A stretch of DNA of 64,000 bases from Mesorhizobium amorphae (lineage in GTDB: Bacteria; Pseudomonadota; Alphaproteobacteria; Rhizobiales; Rhizobiaceae). Shown in pieces: positions 1 through 8,891 of this stretch; position 1 is the first letter of the stretch, and every line of letters begins with the position of its first letter. The stretch spans positions 24,469 to 88,468 of the forward strand of contig NZ_JHQS01000055.1 of NCBI RefSeq assembly GCF_014843845.1. Direction: 5' to 3'. Under the pieces are notes generated by a model. The model was not told where the DNA came from. It saw only the letters and a program-made list of their open reading frames with translations, and did no database searches. The position numbers and the translations under genes are program-made.

Positions 1-465
1 GAGCGTCATGTCGGGTTGCTCGAAATAGGCGCAGGAATACTGCATGTCCTCATCGAGGAAGAGCCGGTAGAGGTCGCCCGACAGATCATAGTGGCGCTGC
101 ACGTTGCGGCGCGCGCGCGAGGCGGTGTTGATCTGCTGCAGGCGGCGGAAAGCATGGCGCAGGCCTTCGATCGCCTTCGACCAGGTGGCGTCGATGCCGC
201 CGCTGCCCATGTTCTGGAAGGCGATGCGCATCACGCCTAGCACGCCGCCTTCGAGGATATCGAGCTCGCCATCCATGTAGGCTTCCGGCACCGCCAGCAT
301 CGGGTCGAAGGTGATGGCGCGTTCGGCGTGCTTGGTCTTGATGTGCATATGCACCGGCTCGCCGCTGCCGTCGCCGAAGATCACTGTCGAGCCCTTAGGC
401 CCGGTCACCTTGAGATTGCCGGTGCGCACAAGACGGTCGAGAAGGCGCTTCAACAGGATATTCAT
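1..465 (-). CDS. cyclopropane-fatty-acyl-phospholipid synthase family protein, N-terminal part (cut by window edge)
   Basis: Reading leftward from an ATG at 465 gives 155 uninterrupted codons that run off the left edge. The protein begins MNILLKRLLDRL and carries features typical of the N-terminal region of SAM-dependent Cfa-type methyltransferases: an FDPMLAVPEAYMDGEL-like stretch and, near the cut, the NVQRHYDLSGDLYRLFLDED segment just ahead of the SAM-binding core. The catalytic C-terminal two thirds lie outside the window. Members methylenate or methylate unsaturated acyl chains of membrane phospholipids. A GAGGGAA ribosome-binding-like sequence precedes the start. Substrate cannot be told from this part; related mycolic-acid-type methyltransferases share the same N-terminus. 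Confidence 0.8.
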   Translation of the reverse strand, partial: MNILLKRLLDRLVRTGNLKVTGPKGSTVIFGDGSGEPVHMHIKTKHAERAITFDPMLAVPEAYMDGELDILEGGVLGVMRIAFQNMGSGGIDATWSKAIEGLRHAFRRLQQINTASRARRNVQRHYDLSGDLYRLFLDEDMQYSCAYFEQPDMTL

Positions 466-643
466 GACCAAATGTTCCCTCACATCAGACATGCTGTGCT
501 GGTGCATGACCCGAAAATCGCAACCGGCTTTCGCCGGGGATCATGCGCCAATCCAAGGTGCCACAGCGCCCTTTGCGCGTCATAGGACGCCCGGGGTTGT
601 AGTCTGCCTCAATATATAGGGGTTCGAAAGTTCCATTTGGCAC

Positions 644-673
644 AAAAATGCCCGGGCGCGAGGCCCGGGCATT
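644..673 (-). terminator. rho-independent terminator of the rpsF-rpsR-rplI operon
   Basis: A perfect 11-bp stem (AATGCCCGGGC / GCCCGGGCATT) with a 5-nt GCGAG loop occupies 647-673. On the minus strand it is followed by a T-rich run (TTTTTGTG), as expected for an intrinsic terminator. It lies about 65 bp beyond the stop codon of rplI. Confidence 0.85.
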
Positions 674-738
674 GGTCCACAAAGGCTAAATGCCGACAAA
701 GTGATCAGAGCGCTGCTCTGACACTCCGCCGGGCGTGA

Positions 739-1323
739 TCAGGCGTTCTCTTCGCCGCCTTCGAACTCGGCGTTCGGGTCGAAGAAGTTCTCCGGCCGCG
801 CATTGTCGTTGATGTCTTCGCCATAGATGGCTTCGGCGGTGGTCAGCGTCTCGCCCTTGGCCTGACGCTCGGCTTCGTCGGCCGTGCGGGCGATGTTGAG
901 CGTGATGGTGACCTCGACTTCCGGATGCAGCGCGATCGCCACATTGGTGACCCCGATGGTCTTGATCGGCTGGTTGAGCTGGATCTGGTTGCGGTTGACC
1001 GAGAAGCCCTCGGCCGTCAGCAGCTCGGCGATGTCGCGGGTCGACACCGAACCGTAGAGCTGGCCGGTCTCGCCGGCCGAACGCACGGCGATGAAGCTCT
1101 TGCCGTCGAGCTTCTCGGCAACCTGCGCGGCTTCCGACTTGCGCTCGAGGTTACGGGCTTCGAGCTGGGCGCGCTGGCCCTCGAACTTCTTCTTGTTGGC
1201 TTCGTTGGCGCGCAGCGCCTTGCCCTGCGGCAGCAGGAAATTGCGGGCAAAGCCGTCCTTGACCTTGACGGTATCGCCCATCTGGCCGAGGCGGGAAACG
1301 CGTTCGAGAAGAATGACTTCCAT
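739..1323 (-). CDS. rplI: 50S ribosomal protein L9
   Basis: A 194-residue protein that opens MEVILLERVSRLGQMGD and continues with the GFARNFLLPQGKA motif diagnostic of L9, which binds 23S rRNA domain V at the base of the L1 stalk. At 194 residues it is longer than the ~150 residues of enterobacterial L9; the surplus is an acidic C-terminal tail ending EFEGGEENA, as in other rhizobia. It is the last gene of the S6-S18-L9 operon, 213 bp after rpsR and just ahead of a strong terminator. Start ATG at 1323. Confidence 0.97.
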   Translation of the reverse strand: MEVILLERVSRLGQMGDTVKVKDGFARNFLLPQGKALRANEANKKKFEGQRAQLEARNLERKSEAAQVAEKLDGKSFIAVRSAGETGQLYGSVSTRDIAELLTAEGFSVNRNQIQLNQPIKTIGVTNVAIALHPEVEVTITLNIARTADEAERQAKGETLTTAEAIYGEDINDNARPENFFDPNAEFEGGEENA

Positions 1324-1536
1324 GGTTTTGTTCCTTCATCTGGGCGCCAGCTTCTGGAAGGCGCCGGATTGTCTGGAACAGGTCAGGAAGCAAAAGGGGC
1401 GTTGCCGCCGGTGTCGCTGTCCTGCCTGTCGCGGCAGTTAGAGGCTTTTCACCTCAACTCGGGATTTGACGTTCAACCCTGCGGCGCCCGTCGCCGTGGG
1501 AGAAGAGCGGGCGGCGAACCGCCCGCATCAGAGAGA

Positions 1537-1785
1537 TTAGCGAACCACGTAGGGCAGCAGGCCGAGGAAGCGGGCGCGCTTGATCGCCTTGGCGAGCTCG
1601 CGCTGCTTCTTCTGGCTGACGGCGGTGATGCGCGACGGCACGATCTTGCCGCGCTCGGAAATGTAGCGCTGCAAGAGGCGCACGTCCTTGTAGTCGATCT
1701 TGGGCGCGTTGGCGCCGGAGAACGGGCAGGTCTTGCGGCGGCGATGGAACGGGCGCCGGGTCGGGATCTGATTGATGTCGACCAT
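1537..1785 (-). CDS. rpsR: 30S ribosomal protein S18
   Basis: An 82-residue basic protein with the CPFSGANAPKIDYKDVRLLQ and AIKRARFLGLLPY segments characteristic of S18, which binds the platform of the 30S subunit as a heterodimer with S6. Its ATG overlaps the TAA of rpsF by one base (TAATG), indicating translational coupling. A further 213 bp without a clear gene separates it from rplI. Confidence 0.97.
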   Translation of the reverse strand: MVDINQIPTRRPFHRRRKTCPFSGANAPKIDYKDVRLLQRYISERGKIVPSRITAVSQKKQRELAKAIKRARFLGLLPYVVR

Positions 1786-2285
1786 TATTCTGCACCCCCT
1801 TCAAAGCCTTCGCGCGGACGGCGCGGACCACGATCGCCACCGGCGTCGCCGAACGAGCGCGGCGGACGATCGCCACGGTCGCCGCGATCGCGGTCGCCGA
1901 ACGAACGCGGGCCACGATCGCCACGGTCACGGTCGCCGAAGCCGCCGCGTTCCGAGCGCTCTTCGCGCTTCTGCATCATGGCCGACGGGCCTTCCTCATG
2001 CGCCTCGACCTTGACGGTCAGGAAGCGCAGCACGTCCTCGGAAAGGCCCATCTGGCGCTCCATCTCGTTGAGCGCTGCCGGCGGGCAGTTGAGGTCCATA
2101 AGCGTGTAGTATGCCTTCCGGTTCTTGTTGACCCGGTAGGTGAGGGACTTCAGTCCCCAGTTCTCGACCCGGCCGACGGACCCGCCATTGGCGGAGATGA
2201 CGCCCTTGTACTGCTCGACAAGCGCATCGACCTGCTGCTGCGAGAGGTCCTGCCGGGCAAGGAACACATGTTCGTAGAGAGCCAT
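1785..2285 (-). CDS. rpsF: 30S ribosomal protein S6 with long Arg/Gly/Asp-rich tail
   Basis: The first ~105 of 166 residues are a standard S6 domain (MALYEHVFLARQDLSQQQVD at the start, then the GLKSLTYRVNKNRKAYYTLM strand and a KVEAHEEGPS segment). The last ~60 residues are a low-complexity tail built from repeats of GDRDRGDRG and PRSFGD units, much longer than the short Glu-rich tail of E. coli S6. Extended S6 tails are common in rhizobia; function unknown. First gene of the S6-S18-L9 operon, overlapping rpsR by one base. Confidence 0.96.
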   Translation of the reverse strand: MALYEHVFLARQDLSQQQVDALVEQYKGVISANGGSVGRVENWGLKSLTYRVNKNRKAYYTLMDLNCPPAALNEMERQMGLSEDVLRFLTVKVEAHEEGPSAMMQKREERSERGGFGDRDRGDRGPRSFGDRDRGDRGDRPPRSFGDAGGDRGPRRPREGFEGGAE

Positions 2286-2601
2286 AGTGTATCAGTGCCT
2301 TTCTTCGTTTCTCTCCCGGTTCTCGCGGCAAAAGCCTCTGCAACTTCTCTGACCGCTGATTCCCAGTAAAAGGGGGGCGGGAAGAAAGGAGCATTTCGAG
2401 ACGGTCGAGAGCGGAGACACGGGAGGCGGAAGCGCTTCTGGCTTCACACACCGCTTTTCGAGAAAAGCAACGGCCCTCCGTTCAGCCCCCAGCAAGGACC
2501 GGCAGATTGCGGGCGTCTATACAGCAATCCGGCTGGAAGGCAAGGGCAAGCGGTGTTGCAGACAGCGTCCTTGGCGTCGCAGGGCCGAAGAACTCCAGAC
2601 T
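2286..2601. other. 316-bp intergenic region upstream of rpsF
   Basis: This stretch lies between the start of rpsF and the stop of the phosphoglycerol transferase gene, both on the minus strand. It must hold the promoter and leader of the ribosomal operon. Overlapping short open frames on both strands show no recognisable protein. I see no hairpin with a T-run. Confidence 0.4.
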
Positions 2602-4527
2602 TCAGCTCGTGTGGGCGACGAGCCTGTTGATCGTTTCCGGGAAGAAGTCGGGCGCCGCGCGGCGCTTGCCGAACATCATGTCGTATTGCAGCAGGCGGAA
2701 ATCGTTGATCGCCGGGTCGATCTTCTTCTGCCGCGCCCAGTCGGGCGTCGCCTCGCCGGCCGGCGTCAAGAGAAGGTTGCGGTCGACGACGCGGTAGCGC
2801 TCGCGCAGCACGCCGAGGAAGCCGGTGTAATAGGGATGCGTGATGCCGGCCGTGGTCAATATGTGGTAGGGCAGGAAGGCCGGGCTGACCGCGCCCATGT
2901 CCTCGGCCGGACCGGTGCGGTTCGACCAGATGATCAGCGGCGTCTGGTGATGCTCCAGCATCTGGTCGGCCGGTTCCTTGCGCGGCGCGACATTGTCTTT
3001 CATGAATCCGGTCTCGACATAGACCGGTCCGAGCGGCGGCAGATGGTCGCCGAAAAAGGCGACCACCGTCGGCCGCTCGCGTTTCCTGGCCCATTCGATC
3101 AGGCGCTCTAGGCCGCGGTCCGCATCGGCGGAGCCTTCGGTGTAGCTGAGCAGCGATTCCCGCGCCCATGTGCTGATTGGCGCCTGCACCTTGTGGGTCG
3201 GATTGTAATAACGATAAGGCTCGTAGGGACCGTGGTTCTGCAGGCTGACGGCGAAGAAGAAGACCGGGTCTTCGCTGGCGTCGGCCTCGCGGATGATCTC
3301 GTCGGTCATTGCCGCATCGGAGGCCAGCGGTCCGCGCTTCTGCATCGGCGGCAGCGTCTCTTCCGAGCGGAAGTCGTTGAAGCCGAAATCGGCATAGACC
3401 GCCCCGCGGTTCCAGAACCAGTTGGTGCCCGGGTGAATGGCGCGCGCCCTGTAGCCCTCGCTCTTCAGGAAGGTGGCCAGCGAGGGCGTCGGCGAGCGCA
3501 CATATTGCTGGTAGGGGATGGAGCCGGCCGGCAGGAAGGCATTGGAAAAGCCGGTCAGCGCCTCGAACTCGATATTGGCCGTCATGCCGCCGAACTCAGG
3601 CGAGAACATGTAGCCCGAGCGCAGTGCCCGCACGTTGGGGATCGGATCCGGCGTGATGGTGACGCCGGGCAGCTTGGTCGGATCCCAGAAGGATTCGCTC
3701 ATCACGATGATGATGTCGGGTTTGTCGGCCGGCACCGATGCCGTCACCCCCGGCCTGTCGATCGCCGCGATCGCCTTGTCGGAATAGCCAGCCGGCGCCG
3801 AGACATGCGCCATCGGCACATTGAGCGCGAAGGCCAGCGCGAAGCCGTTGGAGGCGTAGTTTTCCTTCTGGTCCCACATGATCGGGATGATCTGCAGCCG
3901 GTCGCGCGTCCATGAGAAGGTGGCGTAGTCCATGATCGAGACGAAGAAGGCGAGCAGCGGCACGGTCAGCGTCAGCCTGGCAAGGCGTCCCTTGCGGCTG
4001 AGGATCGGCACCCGGCGCCGCCACTGCCGCCAGCCATAGACGAGCAGCGACAGGCCGCCGACGATGCCGATCGCGATGGCCATGGCGGTCATCGGCCGCT
4101 CGCGCACCAAAAGCGGCATCAGCGACATGATCTGCCTGGAATACAGGAAATCGGTCGGATAGAGCGGGTCGCCGAGATAATGCGACTTCTGGTGGCCGAC
4201 AAAGGCCAGCGCCAGCGTCAGCGGCGCCACGATCATCAGGCTCTGGTGGCTGCGGCCGAGCACGGCGTCGAGACCAACCAGCACCAGCGCGAACACGATG
4301 ATGGTGGTCCAGCCCGGTTTGAAGGGTTGCAGGAAGAAGCCTACGGTGCCGTAAAAGTCGCCGCGCACGATCCATTCGATGGCAAAAACCAGTATGGCGG
4401 AGGCGAGCAGGCTGATCAGGCCATAGCGGACGACCGGCCACTTCCGCCCCGGCAAATAGCCGGTGGACGGATCGCCTTCCAGAAACTGCGGCGCGTGTTT
4501 GGCCACGCCCTTTCCGATCCTTGCCAC
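2602..4527 (-). CDS. LtaS-family phosphoglycerol transferase (sulfatase-fold membrane enzyme)
   Basis: A 641-residue protein. Residues ~30-240 contain about five hydrophobic membrane segments. The periplasmic remainder has the alkaline phosphatase/sulfatase fold: PDIIIVMSESFWDP (metal-binding entry), GGMTANIEFEALTG carrying the likely catalytic threonine, and FFGDHLPPLG with metal-binding Asp/His. Family members (LtaS, MdoB/OpgB, rhizobial CgmB) move phosphoglycerol from phosphatidylglycerol to a glycan. In a rhizobium the likely acceptor is cyclic beta-1,2-glucan (CgmB-like), but this is inference. Single gene, divergent from fabD. A perfect Pho box lies 51-68 bp upstream of its start. Confidence 0.88.
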   Translation of the reverse strand: MARIGKGVAKHAPQFLEGDPSTGYLPGRKWPVVRYGLISLLASAILVFAIEWIVRGDFYGTVGFFLQPFKPGWTTIIVFALVLVGLDAVLGRSHQSLMIVAPLTLALAFVGHQKSHYLGDPLYPTDFLYSRQIMSLMPLLVRERPMTAMAIAIGIVGGLSLLVYGWRQWRRRVPILSRKGRLARLTLTVPLLAFFVSIMDYATFSWTRDRLQIIPIMWDQKENYASNGFALAFALNVPMAHVSAPAGYSDKAIAAIDRPGVTASVPADKPDIIIVMSESFWDPTKLPGVTITPDPIPNVRALRSGYMFSPEFGGMTANIEFEALTGFSNAFLPAGSIPYQQYVRSPTPSLATFLKSEGYRARAIHPGTNWFWNRGAVYADFGFNDFRSEETLPPMQKRGPLASDAAMTDEIIREADASEDPVFFFAVSLQNHGPYEPYRYYNPTHKVQAPISTWARESLLSYTEGSADADRGLERLIEWARKRERPTVVAFFGDHLPPLGPVYVETGFMKDNVAPRKEPADQMLEHHQTPLIIWSNRTGPAEDMGAVSPAFLPYHILTTAGITHPYYTGFLGVLRERYRVVDRNLLLTPAGEATPDWARQKKIDPAINDFRLLQYDMMFGKRRAAPDFFPETINRLVAHTS

Positions 4528-4577
4528 TTCACTTCCCCCGGCCCACGCAACGCGTCTTTCCCACTCGCGTCACTGAT

Positions 4578-4595
4578 CTGTCATAGAACTGTCAT
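4578..4595 (+). promoter_or_regulatory. Pho box (predicted PhoB-binding site)
   Basis: CTGTCAT-AGAA-CTGTCAT: two perfect 7-bp direct repeats spaced by 4 bp, the consensus PhoB site. A weaker third unit (GCGTCAC, 4567-4573) sits one 11-bp step further left, so the site may hold more than one PhoB dimer. It lies in the 279-bp divergent region between the phosphoglycerol transferase (51 bp from its start) and fabD (212 bp from its start). The CTGTCAT orientation reads toward fabD. Confidence 0.75.
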
Positions 4596-4806
4596 CCAAA
4601 AGCTAGCGGCTGTGGCGAAAATAAGAAGAGCCAGCAAACGATTCGTGAGCGGTTTTCATCAGGTGTGATCGCCAAAAAGGCTTTCGGATCAGGGACTCGT
4701 CCGGTTTTTCCGGGCGCAACGAAGGCTGAAACGCTGCCCGCGGGCTTGACTTGGCCGTCCGCCTTGCGTCACAGGCAGGGAAAAACCAGCCTCTGGAGAA
4801 GCCCAA

Positions 4807-5745
4807 ATGGCCGTCGCATTCACCTTTCCGGGACAGGGCAGCCAGGCTGTCGGCATGGGCAAGGATCTGGCGGATGCCTTTCCCGAGGCGCGCAAGGTCT
4901 TCGAGGAAGTCGACGACGCGCTCGGCGAAAAGCTGTCGAAACTGATCTGGGAAGGACCGGAGGAGACGCTGACGCTGACCGCCAACGCCCAGCCGGCGCT
5001 GATGGCGGTGTCGCTGGCCGCAATCCGGGCGTTGGAGGCGCGCGGCTTTTCGCTGAAGGACAAGGTGTCTTACGTCGCCGGCCATTCACTGGGCGAATAT
5101 TCGGCCCTTGCCGCCGCCGGCTTCGTTTCGGTCGCCGATGCGGCGCGCCTGCTGCGCGTGCGCGGCAATGCCATGCAGGCGGCGGTGCCGGCCGGCGAGG
5201 GCGCCATGGCGGCCATTATCGGGCTGGAGCAGGCCGATGTCGAAGCCGCCTGCGCTGAAGCCGCTCAAAGCTCGGTGTGCCAGATCGCCAACGACAATGG
5301 CGGCGGCCAGCTGGTGATTTCGGGCGCCAGGGCCGCGGTCGAGCTGGCGGCAAAACTCTGCACCGAAAAGGGCGCCAAGCGGGCGCTGATGCTGCAGGTC
5401 TCCGCGCCCTTTCATTCGGCGCTGATGAAGCCGGCGGCCGAAATCATGCGCGAGGCGCTGGCCGGCGTCAGGAAGAACGCGCCGCTGGTGCCTGTCGTCT
5501 CCAACGTCTCGGTCACGCTGACCAGCGATCCGGACGAGATCGCCCGCCGCCTGGTCGACCAGGTGACCGGCCGCGTGCGCTGGCGCGAAACGGTGGAGTG
5601 GTTTGGCGCCAATGGGGTCACGACGCTCTACGAAGTCGGCGCCGGCAAGGTGCTGTCGGGTCTGGCGCGACGCATCAACCGCGATGTCGCGACCGCCGCC
5701 GTTGGCACGGCGGCCGACGTCGAGGCGGCGCTGGCGGCGTTGTGA
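4807..5745 (+). CDS. fabD: malonyl-CoA:ACP transacylase
   Basis: A 312-residue protein with the FPGQGSQ motif at the N-terminus, the GHSLGE nucleophile elbow (Ser94), and the VSAPFHSALM segment with the catalytic His. It loads malonyl groups from CoA onto acyl carrier protein for fatty-acid synthesis in the cytoplasm. It heads the fabD-fabG-acpP-fabF locus, here separated from fabG by a toxin-antitoxin pair. ATG at 4807 follows a GGAGAAG ribosome-binding sequence. Confidence 0.97.
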   Translation: MAVAFTFPGQGSQAVGMGKDLADAFPEARKVFEEVDDALGEKLSKLIWEGPEETLTLTANAQPALMAVSLAAIRALEARGFSLKDKVSYVAGHSLGEYSALAAAGFVSVADAARLLRVRGNAMQAAVPAGEGAMAAIIGLEQADVEAACAEAAQSSVCQIANDNGGGQLVISGARAAVELAAKLCTEKGAKRALMLQVSAPFHSALMKPAAEIMREALAGVRKNAPLVPVVSNVSVTLTSDPDEIARRLVDQVTGRVRWRETVEWFGANGVTTLYEVGAGKVLSGLARRINRDVATAAVGTAADVEAALAAL

Positions 5746-5774
5746 ACTTGAATTCCTAGTCCCGTTGCAGTACA

Positions 5775-5790
5775 TGAATACATGTATTCA
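5775..5790. promoter_or_regulatory. palindromic operator of the relBE-like pair
   Basis: TGAATACATGTATTCA is a perfect 16-bp palindrome ending 13 bp before the antitoxin start. Antitoxins with N-terminal ribbon-helix-helix or AbrB folds bind such sites to repress their own operon. A possible -35 (TTGAAT, 5748-5753) 17 bp upstream of a poor -10 (TACATG, 5771-5776) would put the palindrome over the -10. Confidence 0.65.
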
Positions 5791-5803
5791 CAGGAGTTCG
5801 GAA

Positions 5804-6025
5804 ATGCCAACCTCAATCCGCCTTGCTCCCGAAATCGAAGAGCGTCTGGATTTTCTTGCGACCAAGACCGGTCGCAGCAAGGCTTATTATCTGCGTGAGC
5901 TTATCGAACGCGGTCTTGAGGACGTAGAGGACTACTACCTCGCAGCCGAAGTTCTGGAGCGTATCAGAAGCGGCGAGGAAGAGGTCGTGAAAGCCGAGGA
6001 CTTCTGGCGTGGCCTGGACGCTTGA
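5804..6025 (+). CDS. antitoxin of a RelBE-type pair (ribbon-helix-helix)
   Basis: A 73-residue protein starting MPTSIRLAPEIEERLDFLA, a ribbon-helix-helix DNA-binding strand and helix, followed by TGRSKAYYLRELIERGLED. The acidic C-terminal half (EEEVVKAEDFWRGLDA) is the part that would wrap the toxin. The start is set by AGGAG at 5791-5795 directly after the operator palindrome; the same frame opens upstream within fabD, but that part is out of register with any antitoxin. It overlaps the toxin gene by 17 bp. Confidence 0.85.
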   Translation: MPTSIRLAPEIEERLDFLATKTGRSKAYYLRELIERGLEDVEDYYLAAEVLERIRSGEEEVVKAEDFWRGLDA

Positions 6026-6275
6026 ATACGCCCGTTCGGCGCGCAAATTCATCGAAAAACTGGATCCGCAAACACGTCACCGCGTCCGCGACTTCATTGA
6101 GAACCGTATTGCCGTCCTCGACAATCCGCGTGAGGCTGGCAAGCCGCTGAAGGGGCCGCTTGCCACCTTTTGGAGGTATCGGGTTGGAGACTATCGGATT
6201 ATCTGCGATGTGCAGGACGATCGGCTCGTCATTCTGGTAGTGACCATAGGCCGCCGCGGCGACGTCTACAGATAG
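6009..6275 (+). CDS. RelE/ParE-superfamily toxin
   Basis: An 88-residue basic protein with the family layout: WTLEYARSARKFIEKLD at the N-terminus, helix RHRVRDFIENRI, PLKGPLATFWRYRVGDYRI (the conserved G-x-x-R-Y-R-G/V-D-Y-R-I strand), and a C-terminal LVILVVTIGRRGDVYR. RelE members cleave mRNA in the ribosomal A site, while ParE members poison gyrase; this sequence looks closer to RelE/StbE. It overlaps the antitoxin gene by 17 bp, so the two are co-translated. fabG starts 40 bp later on the same strand. Confidence 0.87.
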   Translation: MAWTLEYARSARKFIEKLDPQTRHRVRDFIENRIAVLDNPREAGKPLKGPLATFWRYRVGDYRIICDVQDDRLVILVVTIGRRGDVYR

Positions 6276-6315
6276 CCAAACTCGACGGCTGTCCGACTAG
6301 AGAGAAGGAAAAGAC

Positions 6316-7053
6316 ATGTTCGAACTGACCGGCCGCAAGGCGCTTGTCACCGGCGCAACCGGAGGCATCGGCGAGGCGATCGCTAGAGTGCTGCATGCGC
6401 AGGGCGCCATCGTCGGTCTGCACGGCACCCGCGTCGAAAAACTGGAGGCGCTGGCCACCGAGCTCGGCGACCGGGTCAAACTGTTTCCGGCCAACCTGTC
6501 CGACCGTGACGAGGTCAAGGCGCTCGGCCAGAAGGCGGAGGCCGATCTTGAAGGCGTCGACATCCTCGTCAACAATGCCGGCATTACCAAGGACGGCCTG
6601 TTCGTGCGCATGTCGGATGCCGACTGGGATGCGGTACTGGAGGTCAACCTGACAGCCGTGTTCCGGCTGACGCGCGAACTCACCCATCCGATGATGCGCC
6701 GCCGGCATGGCCGCATCATCAACATCACCTCGGTGGTCGGGGTGACGGGCAATCCCGGCCAGACCAACTACTGCGCCTCCAAGGCCGGCATGATCGGCTT
6801 TTCCAAGTCGCTGGCGCAGGAGATCGCCACCCGCAACATCACCGTCAACTGCGTCGCCCCGGGCTTCATCGAATCGGCCATGACCGACAAGCTCAACGAC
6901 AAGCAGAAGGAGACGATCATGGCGGCGATCCCGACCCGGCGCATGGGCACCAGCGCCGAGGTCGCCTCGGCCGTCGCCTATCTCGCCTCCAATGAAGCGG
7001 CCTATGTGACCGGCCAGACCATTCATGTGAATGGCGGCATGGCCATGATCTGA
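6316..7053 (+). CDS. fabG: 3-oxoacyl-ACP reductase
   Basis: A 245-residue short-chain dehydrogenase. GATGGIGEAIA binds NADPH, NNAG is followed by the catalytic Ser (NITSVVG) and Tyr/Lys (YCASKAG), and the length is exactly that of FabG. It reduces beta-ketoacyl-ACP to beta-hydroxyacyl-ACP. It sits between fabD (past the relBE insertion) and acpP. AGAGAAGGAAA precedes the ATG. Confidence 0.96.
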   Translation: MFELTGRKALVTGATGGIGEAIARVLHAQGAIVGLHGTRVEKLEALATELGDRVKLFPANLSDRDEVKALGQKAEADLEGVDILVNNAGITKDGLFVRMSDADWDAVLEVNLTAVFRLTRELTHPMMRRRHGRIINITSVVGVTGNPGQTNYCASKAGMIGFSKSLAQEIATRNITVNCVAPGFIESAMTDKLNDKQKETIMAAIPTRRMGTSAEVASAVAYLASNEAAYVTGQTIHVNGGMAMI

Positions 7054-7255
7054 CGGACCAAGGTCCGGCGGGTTGTGAAAAGGCCCATTTCGGCTTGGAC
7101 CTCGGCCATTTTTCGTGTAATGCGGCCCGCAACCCGGCGGTTCGGGCAAAAACCGGTCCTGTTTGTTGTGTTTCCGGCAGGACCATCTTTCAGCTTGATT
7201 AGCGGCATTCCGCCCGCTAACGAAGACAGACAACCAAAAGACGAGGATGCCCCAA

Positions 7256-7492
7256 ATGAGTGACACCGCAGAGCGCGTCAAGAAGATCGTCATCGAGCAT
7301 CTTGGCGTCGACGCCGACAAGGTGACGGAGCAGGCGAGCTTCATCGACGATCTGGGCGCTGACAGCCTCGACACGGTCGAACTCGTCATGGCCTTCGAAG
7401 AAGAATTCGGCGTCGAGATCCCGGACGATGCGGCCGAGACCATCCTGACCGTCGGCGATGCCGTGAAGTACATCGACAAGGCTTCGGCCTGA
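7256..7492 (+). CDS. acpP: acyl carrier protein
   Basis: A 78-residue acidic protein MSDTAERVKKIVIEHLGVD with the GADSLDTVEL phosphopantetheine site (Ser37). The ATG at 7256 gives the canonical N-terminus; an in-frame ATG three codons upstream is unlikely. The 202 bp upstream contain a hairpin (GGTCCTG 7155-7161 / CAGGACC 7178-7184) and would fit a separate promoter, in keeping with the high expression of acpP, though no clear -35/-10 was picked out. Confidence 0.98.
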   Translation: MSDTAERVKKIVIEHLGVDADKVTEQASFIDDLGADSLDTVELVMAFEEEFGVEIPDDAAETILTVGDAVKYIDKASA

Positions 7493-7526
7493 GGCTTTTC
7501 GCAGGCATTACCGGGGAGGACCTGCG

Positions 7527-8789
<1,263 letters not shown>

Positions 8790-8891
8790 ACGGCCGGCAG
8801 GCAGGCGTCCTCGCACCCTGTCGTCATTTTTGCCATATTCGCCCCTACTCTGCCCCAGGGGATTCGTCGCAATGACAGATGGTAGGGCGCT

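Noticed and set aside
925..2109. 394-residue open frame on the plus strand opposite rplI-rpsR-rpsF
   Set aside because: Antisense to three certain ribosomal protein genes; its length reflects high GC at third positions, and the protein is Arg/Ala/Gly-rich without motifs.
2286..2601. S6:S18 ribosomal leader RNA motif
   Set aside because: I looked for the paired stem with a CCG bulge upstream of rpsF but could not fold it convincingly by eye; covariance-model search would decide.
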